The notes: generated from the letters alone by a model not told the origin. Positions 43,050 through 54,862 are shown, counted from the stretch's first letter. The stretch: 63,242 nt of DNA from Sulfurimonadaceae bacterium (GCA_016744575.1 JADGEC010000005.1:1-63242); one strand, 5' to 3'. Numbers and translations are program-made.

Positions 43050-43803
43050 CTAGTTGGTACTCCTTGTTCTCTGCGATTTTTTTACGTAGTGTGTTTCTGT
43101 TTAGTCCCAACCTCTCTGAGAGTTGTAACTGCGATCTGAACTGCTTTAGTCCGGCCCTGATCAACGGTACCTCATAAAGATACAAAAGGTCTCTGTAGTC
43201 ATTGTTCGAGCCTATCTTATCTGAGAGGAATTTCTCTGTGATTCGCATCAGGTCATTCTCAGTTATATTACTCAAAAGAAAGTAAAAGAAGAGTTGTCTA
43301 CGCAGCGAGGAGGAGTTCTCACTCAGGTCTGGCTCGATTCCACTCATATCGAGCTCTCTGTTCTCTCCAAAGAGTGCCTCAGCATCAAGATGATACTGCT
43401 TTTGAAGTTCCAGTACATCCTCTCGCCGTTCATCCAATGGAGGAAGGTAAAGGCGTACTGAGAACATCTCTTCAAGCTTCTCGTTCACATATCTATCACT
43501 TCCGGTAGCGACGACACGGACACTGTTTTGTACTATATGTTCATGTAGTACATCTAGATTGGAGATATTCTCAATATGTGTGATGATAAGTTCACTGTTA
43601 CTTTGAAGCGCAAGAATGATCTCGTTAAGATCTTTAGCATCTACAATAGTGGCATTGGGTAGGATATAACGTGCAAGTAGACTCTTACCTGTAGCTTTCT
43701 CACCCGATATAAGAGCGTTGACAGAAAGCAGTTTTAACAGGTTTGCTGTTTTAAATGCCTCAGTCGAGGCACTTGAAGCGGTTATAAAATTAGTGGCATC
43801 CAC
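43042..43803 (-). CDS. degenerate NtrC-like AAA protein with Fis-type DNA-binding domain
   Basis: A 253-residue protein related to sigma-54 activators but reduced. Walker A is present (GEKATGKS). The Walker B region reads ELIITHIEN without the usual DE, and the GAFTGA loop that contacts sigma-54 is missing. The sensor-1 and arginine-finger area remains (RVVATGS, RLYLPPLDERREDVLEL), and the C-terminus is a good Fis helix-turn-helix (LSERLGLNRNTLRKKI). The likely start is GTG at 43803, overlapping slyD by 14 bases; a longer frame would lie inside slyD. It may regulate without sigma-54. Confidence 0.8.
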   Translation of the reverse strand: MDATNFITASSASTEAFKTANLLKLLSVNALISGEKATGKSLLARYILPNATIVDAKDLNEIILALQSNSELIITHIENISNLDVLHEHIVQNSVRVVATGSDRYVNEKLEEMFSVRLYLPPLDERREDVLELQKQYHLDAEALFGENRELDMSGIEPDLSENSSSLRRQLFFYFLLSNITENDLMRITEKFLSDKIGSNNDYRDLLYLYEVPLIRAGLKQFRSQLQLSERLGLNRNTLRKKIAENKEYQLDE

Positions 43804-44311
43804 AGCTGTGGCCGTCGTCAGTCGAGCAACTACCACTAGCTTCAGCTTGGTTCTCAGCAGGGACACCGCTAAGTGCCTCATCAGCAGATGCGTCACGGAT
43901 ATTGTGGATAGTGACACTAAACATCAGGTCTTTTCCTGCAAGAGGGTGATTGAAGTCAATAAAGACAGTCTCTTCAGCGACCTCTTTGACAGTGACTTGA
44001 ACTGTACCGCCATCCTCACCTTGACCATAAAGTGTCATACCCACATTAAGGTCGATACCCGCAAACTGATCTTTTGAGAGCTCCTGCTGTGCTTCGTCGT
44101 TATACTCACCGTAAGCATCTGCAGCCTTTACAAGAAGATCACCTTTTTCACCGATAGTCATATCTGTGATACCAGACTCGAGACCTGGAATGATCTGACC
44201 TTTTCCAAACATGAATACCAATGGCTGACCACCGACATTACTGTCTACGATCTTTCCACCATCACGTACTTCATATTCCAGGGATACTACCTGATTTGAT
44301 TCGATTGCCAT
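43790..44311 (-). CDS. slyD: SlyD-type FKBP peptidyl-prolyl isomerase with metal-binding tail
   Basis: A 173-residue FKBP isomerase/chaperone with an inserted-flap domain. The N-terminal VSLEYEVRDGGKIVDSN and FNHPLAGKDL are typical, and the C-terminal tail CSTDDGHSCGCH carries cysteines and histidines for nickel or zinc. SlyD delivers nickel to hydrogenase in other bacteria, and hydrogenases are common in this group. It is one of two tandem copies. Confidence 0.93.
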   Translation of the reverse strand: MAIESNQVVSLEYEVRDGGKIVDSNVGGQPLVFMFGKGQIIPGLESGITDMTIGEKGDLLVKAADAYGEYNDEAQQELSKDQFAGIDLNVGMTLYGQGEDGGTVQVTVKEVAEETVFIDFNHPLAGKDLMFSVTIHNIRDASADEALSGVPAENQAEASGSCSTDDGHSCGCH

Positions 44312-44431
44312 AAGAGACCTTTATAGTTAAAAAATTTGGGAAAGTTTAGCATATTAAGCTATTAACTGCCTGAAAAACAGACAGTAGATGCTCAAGATAA
44401 AGGATAGACCCTATGCTTTCATCTTTATATG

Positions 44432-44451
44432 ACACATCTATCTTGATGTGT
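44432..44451 (-). terminator. hairpin after second FKBP gene
   Basis: ACACATC and GATGTGT form a seven-base stem with a six-base loop, directly downstream of the stop codon of the FKBP gene at 44453 on the minus strand. It may reduce read-through into slyD. Confidence 0.4.
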
Positions 44452-44452
44452 A

Positions 44453-44917
44453 TCAGGCGTCGAGCACGCCTCCGTTAGCTATTTCGACATCTGTCGCATC
44501 GCGCACATCGAGAAGTGTCACATTGAATTGTAGGTCATGGCCGGCAAGTGGATGGTTGAAATCGACTACAATAGTCTCATCTTTAAGACCGATCACAGTG
44601 ACTTGTATCGACTGGCCCTCTGCATCTTGTCCCTGAAGTGGTGTTCCAAGCTCTAGGTCGATTCCCTCAAACTGCTCTCTAGGGACCTCTTGTTGCGCCT
44701 CTTCATCATATTCGCCATAAGCATCAGCAGCCTTTACGACTATCTCAGCCTTATCAGCGATGTTCATCTCAGCCATTCCAGCCTCAAGTCCTGGGATGAC
44801 CTTACCTTTGCCAGTCAAAAACACTAATGGATCACCACCTACATTACTATCTACGATGCTACCATCTACTCGTACTTCGTACTCCATAGAGACGATCTGA
44901 TCTACTTTTACTGCCAT
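44453..44917 (-). CDS. second SlyD-like FKBP isomerase, no metal tail
   Basis: A 154-residue paralogue of the neighbouring SlyD, sharing VSMEYEVR, DSNVGG, AADAYGEYDEEAQQEV and DFNHPLAGHDL. It lacks the His/Cys tail, ending in IANGGVLDA. It should keep isomerase and chaperone activity without nickel storage. AGGAG precedes the ATG. The pair looks like a tandem duplication followed by division of labour. Confidence 0.92.
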   Translation of the reverse strand: MAVKVDQIVSMEYEVRVDGSIVDSNVGGDPLVFLTGKGKVIPGLEAGMAEMNIADKAEIVVKAADAYGEYDEEAQQEVPREQFEGIDLELGTPLQGQDAEGQSIQVTVIGLKDETIVVDFNHPLAGHDLQFNVTLLDVRDATDVEIANGGVLDA

Positions 44918-44933
44918 CTTCTCTCCTATTACT

Positions 44934-45845
44934 CTATTTTAACTTTTCTGCTGCGATCTTCGCTGCTTTCGTAGATGGATATTTTGCGATGATCGCTTTA
45001 AAGAAGAGATCAGCGTTTTTTGTATCACCAGTACTCTTCATCGCTATAGCTGAATGAAGTAGTAGCGTAGGCATATAACTCGCTTTGTCATAGAGTTTCG
45101 CACTCTCTTTAAAGTAAGATATCGCCTTTCCATAGTTCTTACGGTAATACCACATCTCGCCAAGCATGTAATTTGCTCGTGCTGGTTTATAACCACGTTC
45201 GATCAATGTCTGATACTGTGTTATGGCAGCGGTATAGCGCTGTCGCTCATAGTTTGCTTTGGCCTGTGCTTCAAGATCTTTACTGTTTATCTTTGCCGGT
45301 TTGGCTGCTTTTACCGTAGTTGTACCACTACGTAGCTCTTTAGCTATGAGACTTTTAAACTCGTTTACATCATTGACTAATGCGTTGTACTCTTTTTTAG
45401 AGACATAGTCACTGTTCATAGTATCCAAAAGAGTAGAGAACTCATCAAGGACTGCTCGCAACTTGATGATGTTTGCCTCATTGCTCTTACCAATAGCCTG
45501 ATTCTCTTTTACGACTTCTTGCAGTCTTTCAAGGGAATCATCTGTATCAAACTGATCGGTGATGACTTTAAGCTCTCTTCTGTTCTTCTCTGACTTCTCG
45601 TTCAGACCCTCAATGACAGTCTGAAGTCCATCTACCCGCTCCAACAAGCTGCCAACCTGGTTCTCATTGGCATGACTCTTGCGTTTGATAGTATCAAGCG
45701 TCTTTTTGTTCTTGAGGATACTTTTTTCACTGGAGGTCAATCCGTAAGGATTGTCACTATCTAGATCCCCTGCACCGAACGCAGACGGTTCGGCAGCTAA
45801 AAGCGTGAGAGGAAGAAGGGAAGCTGCTAGTAGTAGTACGCGCAT
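44934..45845 (-). CDS. cpoB: CpoB/YbgF-type periplasmic TPR protein
   Basis: A 303-residue exported protein with a signal peptide (LLLAASLLPLTLLAAEP), a long coiled-coil N-terminal half (about 45-170) and three TPR-like repeats at the C-terminus (AITQYQTLIERGYKPARANYMLGEMWYYRKNYGKA). Coiled coil plus TPR after pal is the CpoB arrangement, coordinating Tol-Pal with peptidoglycan synthesis. It starts immediately after the pal stop. Confidence 0.88.
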   Translation of the reverse strand: MRVLLLAASLLPLTLLAAEPSAFGAGDLDSDNPYGLTSSEKSILKNKKTLDTIKRKSHANENQVGSLLERVDGLQTVIEGLNEKSEKNRRELKVITDQFDTDDSLERLQEVVKENQAIGKSNEANIIKLRAVLDEFSTLLDTMNSDYVSKKEYNALVNDVNEFKSLIAKELRSGTTTVKAAKPAKINSKDLEAQAKANYERQRYTAAITQYQTLIERGYKPARANYMLGEMWYYRKNYGKAISYFKESAKLYDKASYMPTLLLHSAIAMKSTGDTKNADLFFKAIIAKYPSTKAAKIAAEKLK

Positions 45846-46394
45846 CTACGGTAGAAGTTTGAAGTCTACGCGGCGGTTCTCACTCCAACACGCATCAGTC
45901 TTATCAGTACAAACAGGATTGCTCTCACCATAACTGACCATAGTGATACGACCTGCATCTACACCGCTCTGTATCATCTCTGTCTTCACACTGTTCGCAC
46001 GTTTAAGGCCAAGTGCGTAGTTATACTCATCACTACCCCACTCATCACAGTTACCTTCAAGTTTGATGGTGTAGTCTTGTGCATCACTATTGACTAGCTT
46101 GATATTACCTTCTACGTTCTCTTGCATATCAGGACGTATTTCAAATCTGTCAAAATCAAAGGTCACTGATTGCATCTTGCGCTCAATACCGCTCATCGTC
46201 ATCTCATTGCTGTCTGCACCGGAAAAACCATCAGCATCTACTGTCATGACATCTTCAGGGATCGTCTCTGTCAGCGTATCTGTAGCAGCCATCTTTGCAC
46301 TATCGTCCGTCGTGTCGATCGCAGGCTCTTTTGTACTACAGCCACTAAGTGCCAGAAGTGCTATCAATGCACTTGAAAGAAAAATACTTTTCAT
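45846..46394 (-). CDS. pal: peptidoglycan-associated lipoprotein
   Basis: A 182-residue outer-membrane lipoprotein with signal peptide and lipobox ALSGC, a linker, and an OmpA-like peptidoglycan-binding domain (EGNCDEWGSDEYNYALGLKRA, VSYGESNPVCTD). It forms the outer-membrane end of the Tol-Pal system. It lies 163 bases downstream of tolB. Confidence 0.95.
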   Translation of the reverse strand: MKSIFLSSALIALLALSGCSTKEPAIDTTDDSAKMAATDTLTETIPEDVMTVDADGFSGADSNEMTMSGIERKMQSVTFDFDRFEIRPDMQENVEGNIKLVNSDAQDYTIKLEGNCDEWGSDEYNYALGLKRANSVKTEMIQSGVDAGRITMVSYGESNPVCTDKTDACWSENRRVDFKLLP

Positions 46395-46549
46395 AATATG
46401 AAGACCTTTATCTAAAAAATTGCTGTTATTTTAGCAAAAGACTCTTAAGAGTAGTAGACTTTCACATCTATCAGGAAGAAATCCATAAAAACAGTAAATA
46501 TCTATAAAAAATAAGCCTGTTACTGAAGATAGAGGGATGGATCGGTGAT

Positions 46550-46571
46550 CTATGGACTTACCAGTCCATAG
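46550..46571 (-). terminator. perfect hairpin spanning stop codon of tolB
   Basis: CTATGGACT and AGTCCATAG form a nine-base perfect stem with a four-base loop. The tolB stop codon (46558-46560) is in the structure. No T-run follows; pal lies downstream, so it may attenuate or protect rather than fully terminate. Confidence 0.55.
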
Positions 46572-47808
46572 ATTGGATCTTACCGATCTTTAGCGGGAAA
46601 AGAAAGTTCTTATTGTGTTTTAAACGCACGACACCGATTGAGCTTTGCTGCTTGTAACTTTTTATGAACAAGATGGCATCGCCATCTTTTGAGAAACGAG
46701 GAAACTCATTGACTCCCGTAGCTGTAAGACGTCGGATAAAATCAGTCTTAGTCGAGATAAGATGAAGGTTAAAGGTGTTACGTGAGAAGGCATTGGCACT
46801 CTCACGAGCCTTGTAGACTATCAGGTCGCCATGAGCACTACATGCTGCGTTACTTTTACCATAATAGACCATCTGTTCTACTGCTTTCGAGCCGATCTTC
46901 TTAGCAAAGACATTAGGATAACCAAGGCGGTTTGATACAAATGTGATACGGTCATCTGACATAAATTGGGCATTTACATCGATGCCGCCATATTTCGTCA
47001 GACGTTGTCTCTTCTTATTCTCAATATCGTATAGATAGATATCGGGTTGCCCGTTTGGAGCCATAGTCAGTAAAAGCTTCTTTCCGTCTTGTCGGACATC
47101 AGAACAGATCAGCATGCCATCAGAGCTGGTGATCTTCTCACTTTTTCCTGTATATATGTCCATCTTATAGAGAGTGGGGATCCTACCATCAAGGTCAGTA
47201 AAATAGAAACTACTTTGTTTTTTATCAGCCCATTTAGGAAAGACGTTTAATCCACCACGTATGATGACACGTTGATAACTCAGTGTATAATCAGTCAGTA
47301 ATATCTCACTTTTTTGCGGAGCGACCAAACGTGTCAGGATCACTTTTCTTTTCATCCAATCAACCGGATCAGCACCCATGTATGCGTTCACATCGTATGC
47401 AATAGCATGCACGATGAAGATATACTGCTCACTGTTACGAAGACGGTATTTCTTTGAAAAGACAGTAGAGTCATCACTTAACATCTTTGCGTGTACTATA
47501 AAGACACCACTATCATCTTTTTCCAGGCTGTAACGCAGGACATAATCAGACTTCTTATTACTTCTGTCTACATTATCATCATCAAAATAGGTAGTCGTAT
47601 ACTCATCTTTGACATTGAAGAGGGAAAGCACGTTGAGATCACCGACTAGCGCTTTAAAAAAACGTTTACTCAAGCCATCTTTATAATCTACAGAGGCATC
47701 CTCAACTGCCATCGATGATAATCCATCAACTCGTTTGGTCACCTCTATTGTCGCATCAGCACTAAAAAGAAGTGTCAATGAGAACAGTAATACCAGTAGT
47801 ATACGCAT
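46558..47808 (-). CDS. tolB: Tol-Pal system protein TolB
   Basis: A 416-residue periplasmic protein with a signal peptide (LLVLLFSLTLLFSADA), an N-terminal alpha/beta domain and a six-blade beta-propeller built from repeats with YLYDIEN, FVSNRLGYPN and FPRFSKDGDAI. It bridges Pal and the inner-membrane Tol complex. Length is normal for Campylobacterota. Confidence 0.93.
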   Translation of the reverse strand: MRILLVLLFSLTLLFSADATIEVTKRVDGLSSMAVEDASVDYKDGLSKRFFKALVGDLNVLSLFNVKDEYTTTYFDDDNVDRSNKKSDYVLRYSLEKDDSGVFIVHAKMLSDDSTVFSKKYRLRNSEQYIFIVHAIAYDVNAYMGADPVDWMKRKVILTRLVAPQKSEILLTDYTLSYQRVIIRGGLNVFPKWADKKQSSFYFTDLDGRIPTLYKMDIYTGKSEKITSSDGMLICSDVRQDGKKLLLTMAPNGQPDIYLYDIENKKRQRLTKYGGIDVNAQFMSDDRITFVSNRLGYPNVFAKKIGSKAVEQMVYYGKSNAACSAHGDLIVYKARESANAFSRNTFNLHLISTKTDFIRRLTATGVNEFPRFSKDGDAILFIKSYKQQSSIGVVRLKHNKNFLFPLKIGKIQSMDW

Positions 47809-47809
47809 A

Positions 47810-48565
47810 CTACTCCTTTGCTGTCAAAATAATATCGATAGTGATCGACTCAGATTTGGGGTGCTTGGGAAACAAGAGACTTTTCAGACGACTCTTAAGT
47901 GAATCCACTTCGTCATTGAAAGCACTGCTTCCGGAACGTGCTAACACCTTATAGTCACTCAAGTGACCATAAGCATCAAGCCATATCCGTATCTTGGCAC
48001 TATTTCCCTCACTGTTAACGGGTGGGTAGAAATTCCCGTATACGAAAGCCTGTATTTTAGCCAAATATTCGTTTACTTCCGAAGCTGAGGAACCCGATGT
48101 GCCGACAAGCTCCGCAGCAGGTCGGACCAGTTCAAGTTCCTTGACTCTCTTAGAAGCGGTATCACTTTTTTTAGATGTCGTAGTCTTGATACGTTTCTCG
48201 ATCGCACTGAGACGTTTAGTATCTATCTTCTTGGGTTCTTTGACAGGTTTTGGCGTGATCTTCTTTGTCCACACTTCTGAAAAAAGAGAGGAGACGTCAG
48301 GGAGCGTCTTAGGAGGCTCAGCAGGTTTTGGAACGCTTTTAGGTTTCACTACGGGCTTCGGTGCAGGTTTTTTAGTATCGTTAGGCGAGGGTCTCATTGA
48401 TGAGAGATCAATAGAGACAGCTATATACTTATCTTTTTTTAAAGCATAACTCTTTACTTTCTCACTGCTAAGTACAAGGACCGAAAAGAGTGTTATGACA
48501 AGACCAAAGATAGCGAATGATATCGCACCACTAAGGTAAAAGTAAATATCGTTATCTCTAGCCAT
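47810..48565 (-). CDS. tolA: TolA/TonB-like energy transducer
   Basis: A 251-residue protein with an N-terminal membrane helix (about residues 10-33), a proline/lysine-rich spacer (PKPVVKPKSVPKPAEPPKT) and a C-terminal TonB/TolA-like domain. Position between ExbD/TolR and TolB makes TolA the best call, although the C-terminal domain is TonB-like. The ATG at 48565 overlaps exbD by eight bases; the upstream frame into exbD is an artefact. Confidence 0.85.
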   Translation of the reverse strand: MARDNDIYFYLSGAISFAIFGLVITLFSVLVLSSEKVKSYALKKDKYIAVSIDLSSMRPSPNDTKKPAPKPVVKPKSVPKPAEPPKTLPDVSSLFSEVWTKKITPKPVKEPKKIDTKRLSAIEKRIKTTTSKKSDTASKRVKELELVRPAAELVGTSGSSASEVNEYLAKIQAFVYGNFYPPVNSEGNSAKIRIWLDAYGHLSDYKVLARSGSSAFNDEVDSLKSRLKSLLFPKHPKSESITIDIILTAKE

Positions 48566-48953
48566 TGGTGGCCAGAGAGACTTCAGCGAAGCCCGCCTGT
48601 TTGACGGCTCCCAAAACACCCATCACGGTGCCATAATCAAGTGATTTGTCAGCACTGATCATGACGGAGGCTTTTTTGTCTAGATTGTTCTGAGCGAACT
48701 GGTAGAAATTGTCCCCAAAGGCATTTAATTGAAACTTCTCTTTATTTACCATCACTTCACCATCTTCATTGATAGTGATGTGCACTGGCGGTTTTTGAGA
48801 AAGTTCTTTCTGTGCTGAACCCTGAGGAAGTTTTATAAGCTCTTCATAGACGATATTAGGTGCTATGACCATCAAGATCGCAAGCAGTACAAGCATCACA
48901 TCTACCAGAGGTGTGATGTTTAGTTCCGGATCCTCATCCCAATCAAAGTCCAT
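48558..48953 (-). CDS. tolR: ExbD/TolR-type proton-channel subunit
   Basis: A 131-residue inner-membrane protein with one helix carrying the essential aspartate in ITPLVDVMLVLLAILMV, and a periplasmic domain. With the ExbB/TolQ protein it uses the proton gradient to energise TolA. Start 48953 follows GGTGAG; an ATG at 48965 is also in frame. Confidence 0.92.
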   Translation of the reverse strand: MDFDWDEDPELNITPLVDVMLVLLAILMVIAPNIVYEELIKLPQGSAQKELSQKPPVHITINEDGEVMVNKEKFQLNAFGDNFYQFAQNNLDKKASVMISADKSLDYGTVMGVLGAVKQAGFAEVSLATNG

Positions 48954-48954
48954 C

Positions 48955-49521
48955 TCACTCACCATTTAAAAGCAGTGCATCACCTTGCATGCGAATAAGA
49001 CTGTTGAGTTCAAAAGCGCGTCGCTTTAACAGCTGATGAAACGTGTATGCGAAGATCGCTACAAATATACCAGCAGCTGTTGCGATGAGCGCATCTGAGA
49101 CACCTGCTGCGATTATAGACATCGTCCCACTTGCCTCTCCTATATGATCGAATGTATCCAGGATAGAGACGACCGTACCGAAAAGACCAATAAACGGTGA
49201 TGTGGATGCTACCAAAGAGAGGTAGGCAAGACCTTTGGTCGACTCTTTAGTCGCTGCATACATGCCCAGATCCAACAGCTCTCTAGATATCATGTCATTG
49301 GATTTGATGAAATGGCTAAGATAAGAGCGGTCAGATACATGCGATGAGCCCATTAACAGGGCCTCAAGTGAAGCGGACTCTTTTGAGACCCATCGCCCCA
49401 GGGAGAAGTAGCGATAGAAAAAGACCCAGTTAAGAGCTAAGAAATAGACTGCAAGTAAAATAAGTACAAAAAGCGTTACTTCGTGACTCTTATCATAGAA
49501 ATCTATTAATTTTTCAAGCAT
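48955..49521 (-). CDS. tolQ: ExbB/TolQ-type proton-channel subunit
   Basis: A 188-residue MotA/TolQ/ExbB-family protein with three membrane helices. The conserved ASTSPFIGLFGTVVSILDTF and SDALIATAAGIFVAIFA are present. It follows atpC by three bases, so the Tol genes are transcribed behind the ATP synthase operon. Confidence 0.93.
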   Translation of the reverse strand: MLEKLIDFYDKSHEVTLFVLILLAVYFLALNWVFFYRYFSLGRWVSKESASLEALLMGSSHVSDRSYLSHFIKSNDMISRELLDLGMYAATKESTKGLAYLSLVASTSPFIGLFGTVVSILDTFDHIGEASGTMSIIAAGVSDALIATAAGIFVAIFAYTFHQLLKRRAFELNSLIRMQGDALLLNGE

Positions 49522-49524
49522 TGG

Positions 49525-49917
49525 CTAGACTAATCTAAATGCAGCAGATTCTATTTTTGCTGAGACTGCAGCGATAGCTACATTCGAGTCAGAGACATCG
49601 TGTATAAGTTTCTTGGCATCTTCGAGTGCTTTAGCTACATCACTCTCGTTCTCACCACGAATAGCTACAGCTCCGTCTACAAGTACTACTACCTTAGTCT
49701 CATCTACTTGAACAACACCCCAGTTGACAACGATTGACTCTGTTGTACCGTTCTCAGTCTCAAAGTCGATGACACCGGCACTTAGCAGTGTCGTGATCGA
49801 TGCATGATGAGGAAGTACGCCAAACTCACCCTCTTCACCCGGAAGAGTGACACTTTGCGCCTGACCATCGAAGATGAGTCCATTTGGTGTCAGTATCTCA
49901 AGCTTTAGTGTTTCCAT
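49525..49917 (-). CDS. atpC: ATP synthase epsilon subunit
   Basis: A 130-residue F1 epsilon subunit with the beta-sandwich N-terminus (MVLEI-like METLKLEILTPNGLIFDG, LPGEEGEFGVLPHHA) and a shorter C-terminal helical part. Follows atpD by 25 bases. Confidence 0.95.
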   Translation of the reverse strand: METLKLEILTPNGLIFDGQAQSVTLPGEEGEFGVLPHHASITTLLSAGVIDFETENGTTESIVVNWGVVQVDETKVVVLVDGAVAIRGENESDVAKALEDAKKLIHDVSDSNVAIAAVSAKIESAAFRLV

Positions 49918-49942
49918 TATTTATCCTTTAAAGGCGTAAGAA

Positions 49943-52247
<2,305 letters not shown>

Positions 52248-52255
52248 AATGGTCC

Positions 52256-53773
52256 TTACTCAGCAACAAAAGTAGCTTTAAACTCTTCTAGTGCTTTTTT
52301 CATCAATCCAGAAGTCTCATCATCGATCTTCAATGCACTTCTGATATTCTCAAAGATCTGAGGATATGATGCTTCGACAAAAGGATAAAGCTCAGATTCA
52401 AATCTTACGACATTCGATGCGTCCATGTCATCAAGGAAGCCTGCATTACCTGCAAAGATGATAAGTGCCTGCTTCTCAGCTGCCAGAGGAGAGTATGGAG
52501 GCTGCTTAAGCACTTCGACCATACGTTGACCACGTTCAAGCTGATTACGGCTGATCTCATCAAGGTCTGATGCGAACTGTGCAAATGCCTGAAGTTCACG
52601 ATACTGAGCAAGGTCAAGACGCAATGTACCCGCGACCTGCTTAGTAGCTTTGATCTGTGCTGCCCCACCGACACGTGATACAGAAAGACCAACGTTGATC
52701 GCAGGACGGATACCAGAGTTGAAAAGATCTGTCTCAAGGAAGATCTGACCATCAGTGATAGAGATGACATTTGTCGGGATATATGCCGCAACATCACCCG
52801 CCTGAGTCTCAATAATCGGCAGTGCAGTCATAGAACCGCCGCCAAGTTCGTCATTTACCTTCGCCGCACGCTCAAGTAGACGAGAATGTAGGTAGAAGAC
52901 ATCACCTGGATATGCTTCACGGCCCGGAGGACGACGAAGGATAAGAGACATCTCGCGATAAGCGACAGCATGCTTGGACAGATCATCATAGACGATCAAT
53001 GAGTGGCGTGCGCTATCACGGAAATACTCACCCATTGTCACACCGGTGTATGGAGCGAGGTACTGCAGTGCAGCTGCTTCTGAAGCAGAAGAAGCTACGA
53101 TAATAGTGTATTCAAGAGCGCCATGCTCTTCAAGTCTACGAACTACTTGTGCGACAGTCGACTCTTTTTGACCTATTGCGACGTAGATACAGACAACACC
53201 ATTACCTTTTTGGTTGATGATCGTATCTAGTGCAATAGTAGTCTTACCCGTCTGACGGTCACCAATGATCAGTTCGCGCTGTCCACGGCCGATCGGCACT
53301 AGCGCATCGATCGCTTTAATACCTGTTGCAAGTGGCTCATGTACTGATTTACGAGCCATGATACCAGGTGCTTTCTCTTCAACAAAACGTGTCTCTGTTG
53401 ACTCGATAGGGCCTTTACCGTCTACCGGCTCACCAAGAGAGTTGACAACACGGCCGAGAAGGGCATCACCGACAGGTACACGAAGAAGTTTGTTCAGACG
53501 TTTGACAGACATACCTTCACGCAGTCCTTTTGCACGTCCAAGGACAACAACACCTACACTGCTCTCTTCGAGGTTTTGTGCAAGGCCTTGTGTGCCATCT
53601 TCAAACTCTACCATCTCACCAGCCATGACATTGCTCAGGCCATAGACCTGTGCAACACCATCTGCATACGAGACTATCTTACCTGTCTCATTGATGTCGA
53701 CACTTAACTCAAAGTTCTCAATACGTTCTTTTATAATCGAGCTGATCTCATCAGCTTGTACTTTTGCTACCAC
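52256..53773 (-). CDS. atpA: ATP synthase alpha subunit
   Basis: A 505-residue non-catalytic F1 subunit with P-loop GDRQTGKT and the arginine-finger region [10 protein letters not shown]. Length and order (after atpH) are normal. Confidence 0.97.
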   Translation of the reverse strand: MVAKVQADEISSIIKERIENFELSVDINETGKIVSYADGVAQVYGLSNVMAGEMVEFEDGTQGLAQNLEESSVGVVVLGRAKGLREGMSVKRLNKLLRVPVGDALLGRVVNSLGEPVDGKGPIESTETRFVEEKAPGIMARKSVHEPLATGIKAIDALVPIGRGQRELIIGDRQTGKTTIALDTIINQKGNGVVCIYVAIGQKESTVAQVVRRLEEHGALEYTIIVASSASEAAALQYLAPYTGVTMGEYFRDSARHSLIVYDDLSKHAVAYREMSLILRRPPGREAYPGDVFYLHSRLLERAAKVNDELGGGSMTALPIIETQAGDVAAYIPTNVISITDGQIFLETDLFNSGIRPAINVGLSVSRVGGAAQIKATKQVAGTLRLDLAQYRELQAFAQFASDLDEISRNQLERGQRMVEVLKQPPYSPLAAEKQALIIFAGNAGFLDDMDASNVVRFESELYPFVEASYPQIFENIRSALKIDDETSGLMKKALEEFKATFVAE

Positions 53774-53798
53774 TAGTCTTCTCCTTTATAAGCTAAAA

Positions 53799-54332
53799 TT
53801 AAATTGCTTTTAGAATATGCTCGATAAGTTGCATATTCATACGGCTTTTCGAGAAATTGATCTCGATACCAAGGTCTTCTACTTCCACTTTAACACCATC
53901 AAAATCTGTTTTTACAAATTCCAGTACGACTTCTGCATCTACCTTTTTACCAAGACCTGATCCCAGATCCGAGATAGTAGCTGCATCGATGTCACTGTTA
54001 CTATAGATGATACCAGTGTAGCTCTTGTTCATACGTGCAGAGTCTTTCTTCATCTCTTCAGCAATTGCTGGGATGATGTCGATCCTACCGTTTTCTACCA
54101 AGAGTCTGATCAGATTCTCTACCTGAACACTTTTGGAAGCTTTGATACTCTCGAGAAGCAGTGCCTCTTTGTCAGCAGCTGCGACATCGGGACTATGCAT
54201 CATCTGAGCGAAACGCGCATCATCAAAACCTGATGAAAGCGCATCAAAGATCGTGCTGATGTTCTCCATCGAGGAGTCATCGACTGTCTCTTTCAAAGCT
54301 CTTATATAGCGTTTTGCGATGAGTTCTTTCAT
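53799..54332 (-). CDS. atpH: ATP synthase delta subunit
   Basis: A 177-residue F1 delta subunit (KRYIRALKE start, helical N-domain, and GLGKKVDAEVVLE) connecting F1 to the peripheral stalk. Overlaps nothing; two bases after atpF. Confidence 0.93.
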   Translation of the reverse strand: MKELIAKRYIRALKETVDDSSMENISTIFDALSSGFDDARFAQMMHSPDVAAADKEALLLESIKASKSVQVENLIRLLVENGRIDIIPAIAEEMKKDSARMNKSYTGIIYSNSDIDAATISDLGSGLGKKVDAEVVLEFVKTDFDGVKVEVEDLGIEINFSKSRMNMQLIEHILKAI

Positions 54333-54334
54333 GT

Positions 54335-54853
54335 CTACGCCACCTTCTTCAAAATGATCTTCGCCATAGTCTCTTTATCGAAACCAGCACTCTCTTGGAC
54401 AAGAAGGTCATCCATGACATTATCAACAATGCCTCGAATCATTTGACGCTGCTCCAGCTCCATCAAGGAAGCGTTTTGCTTACCGATGTTTGCCAGTTCG
54501 ACTTCACACTGCTCTGACATCTTCTCGCCAAGCAGTTTGTTCTCTTTTGCAGCCGTGACCTTCAACTCTTCAGCAAATCTCTTCGCTTCATCTATTTTAA
54601 GTTCAGCGTCCTCTTTTGCACGTTTTGACTCACGCAGGCGCTCTTGTACTTTCTCCAGATCGTTTGCGATGTCTTTTGAACGTCCACCAAAAAAGTTCTT
54701 GATAGGATCTGCTAGAAGATAATATAAGATACCTGCGAATATCAGGAAGTTGACCGTACGTTGTACGATGTCAGTACCTCCACTACTTTCAGTATCACCA
54801 GATGCGAAGAGATAACCGGACGTTATCAGCAAAGCAAGAATAATTTTACCCAT
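54335..54853 (-). CDS. atpF: ATP synthase b subunit
   Basis: A 172-residue peripheral-stalk subunit. A hydrophobic N-terminal helix begins with a signal-like stretch (ILALLITSGYLFASGD) and a second segment (VNFLIFAGILYYLLADP), followed by a long charged coiled coil. Confidence 0.93.
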   Translation of the reverse strand: MGKIILALLITSGYLFASGDTESSGGTDIVQRTVNFLIFAGILYYLLADPIKNFFGGRSKDIANDLEKVQERLRESKRAKEDAELKIDEAKRFAEELKVTAAKENKLLGEKMSEQCEVELANIGKQNASLMELEQRQMIRGIVDNVMDDLLVQESAGFDKETMAKIILKKVA

Positions 54854-54862
54854 GTACCACCC

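Noticed and set aside
47810-49521. ExbB-ExbD-TonB system for siderophore uptake
   Set aside because: No TonB-dependent receptor is present, and direct linkage to tolB, pal and cpoB identifies the Tol-Pal machine.
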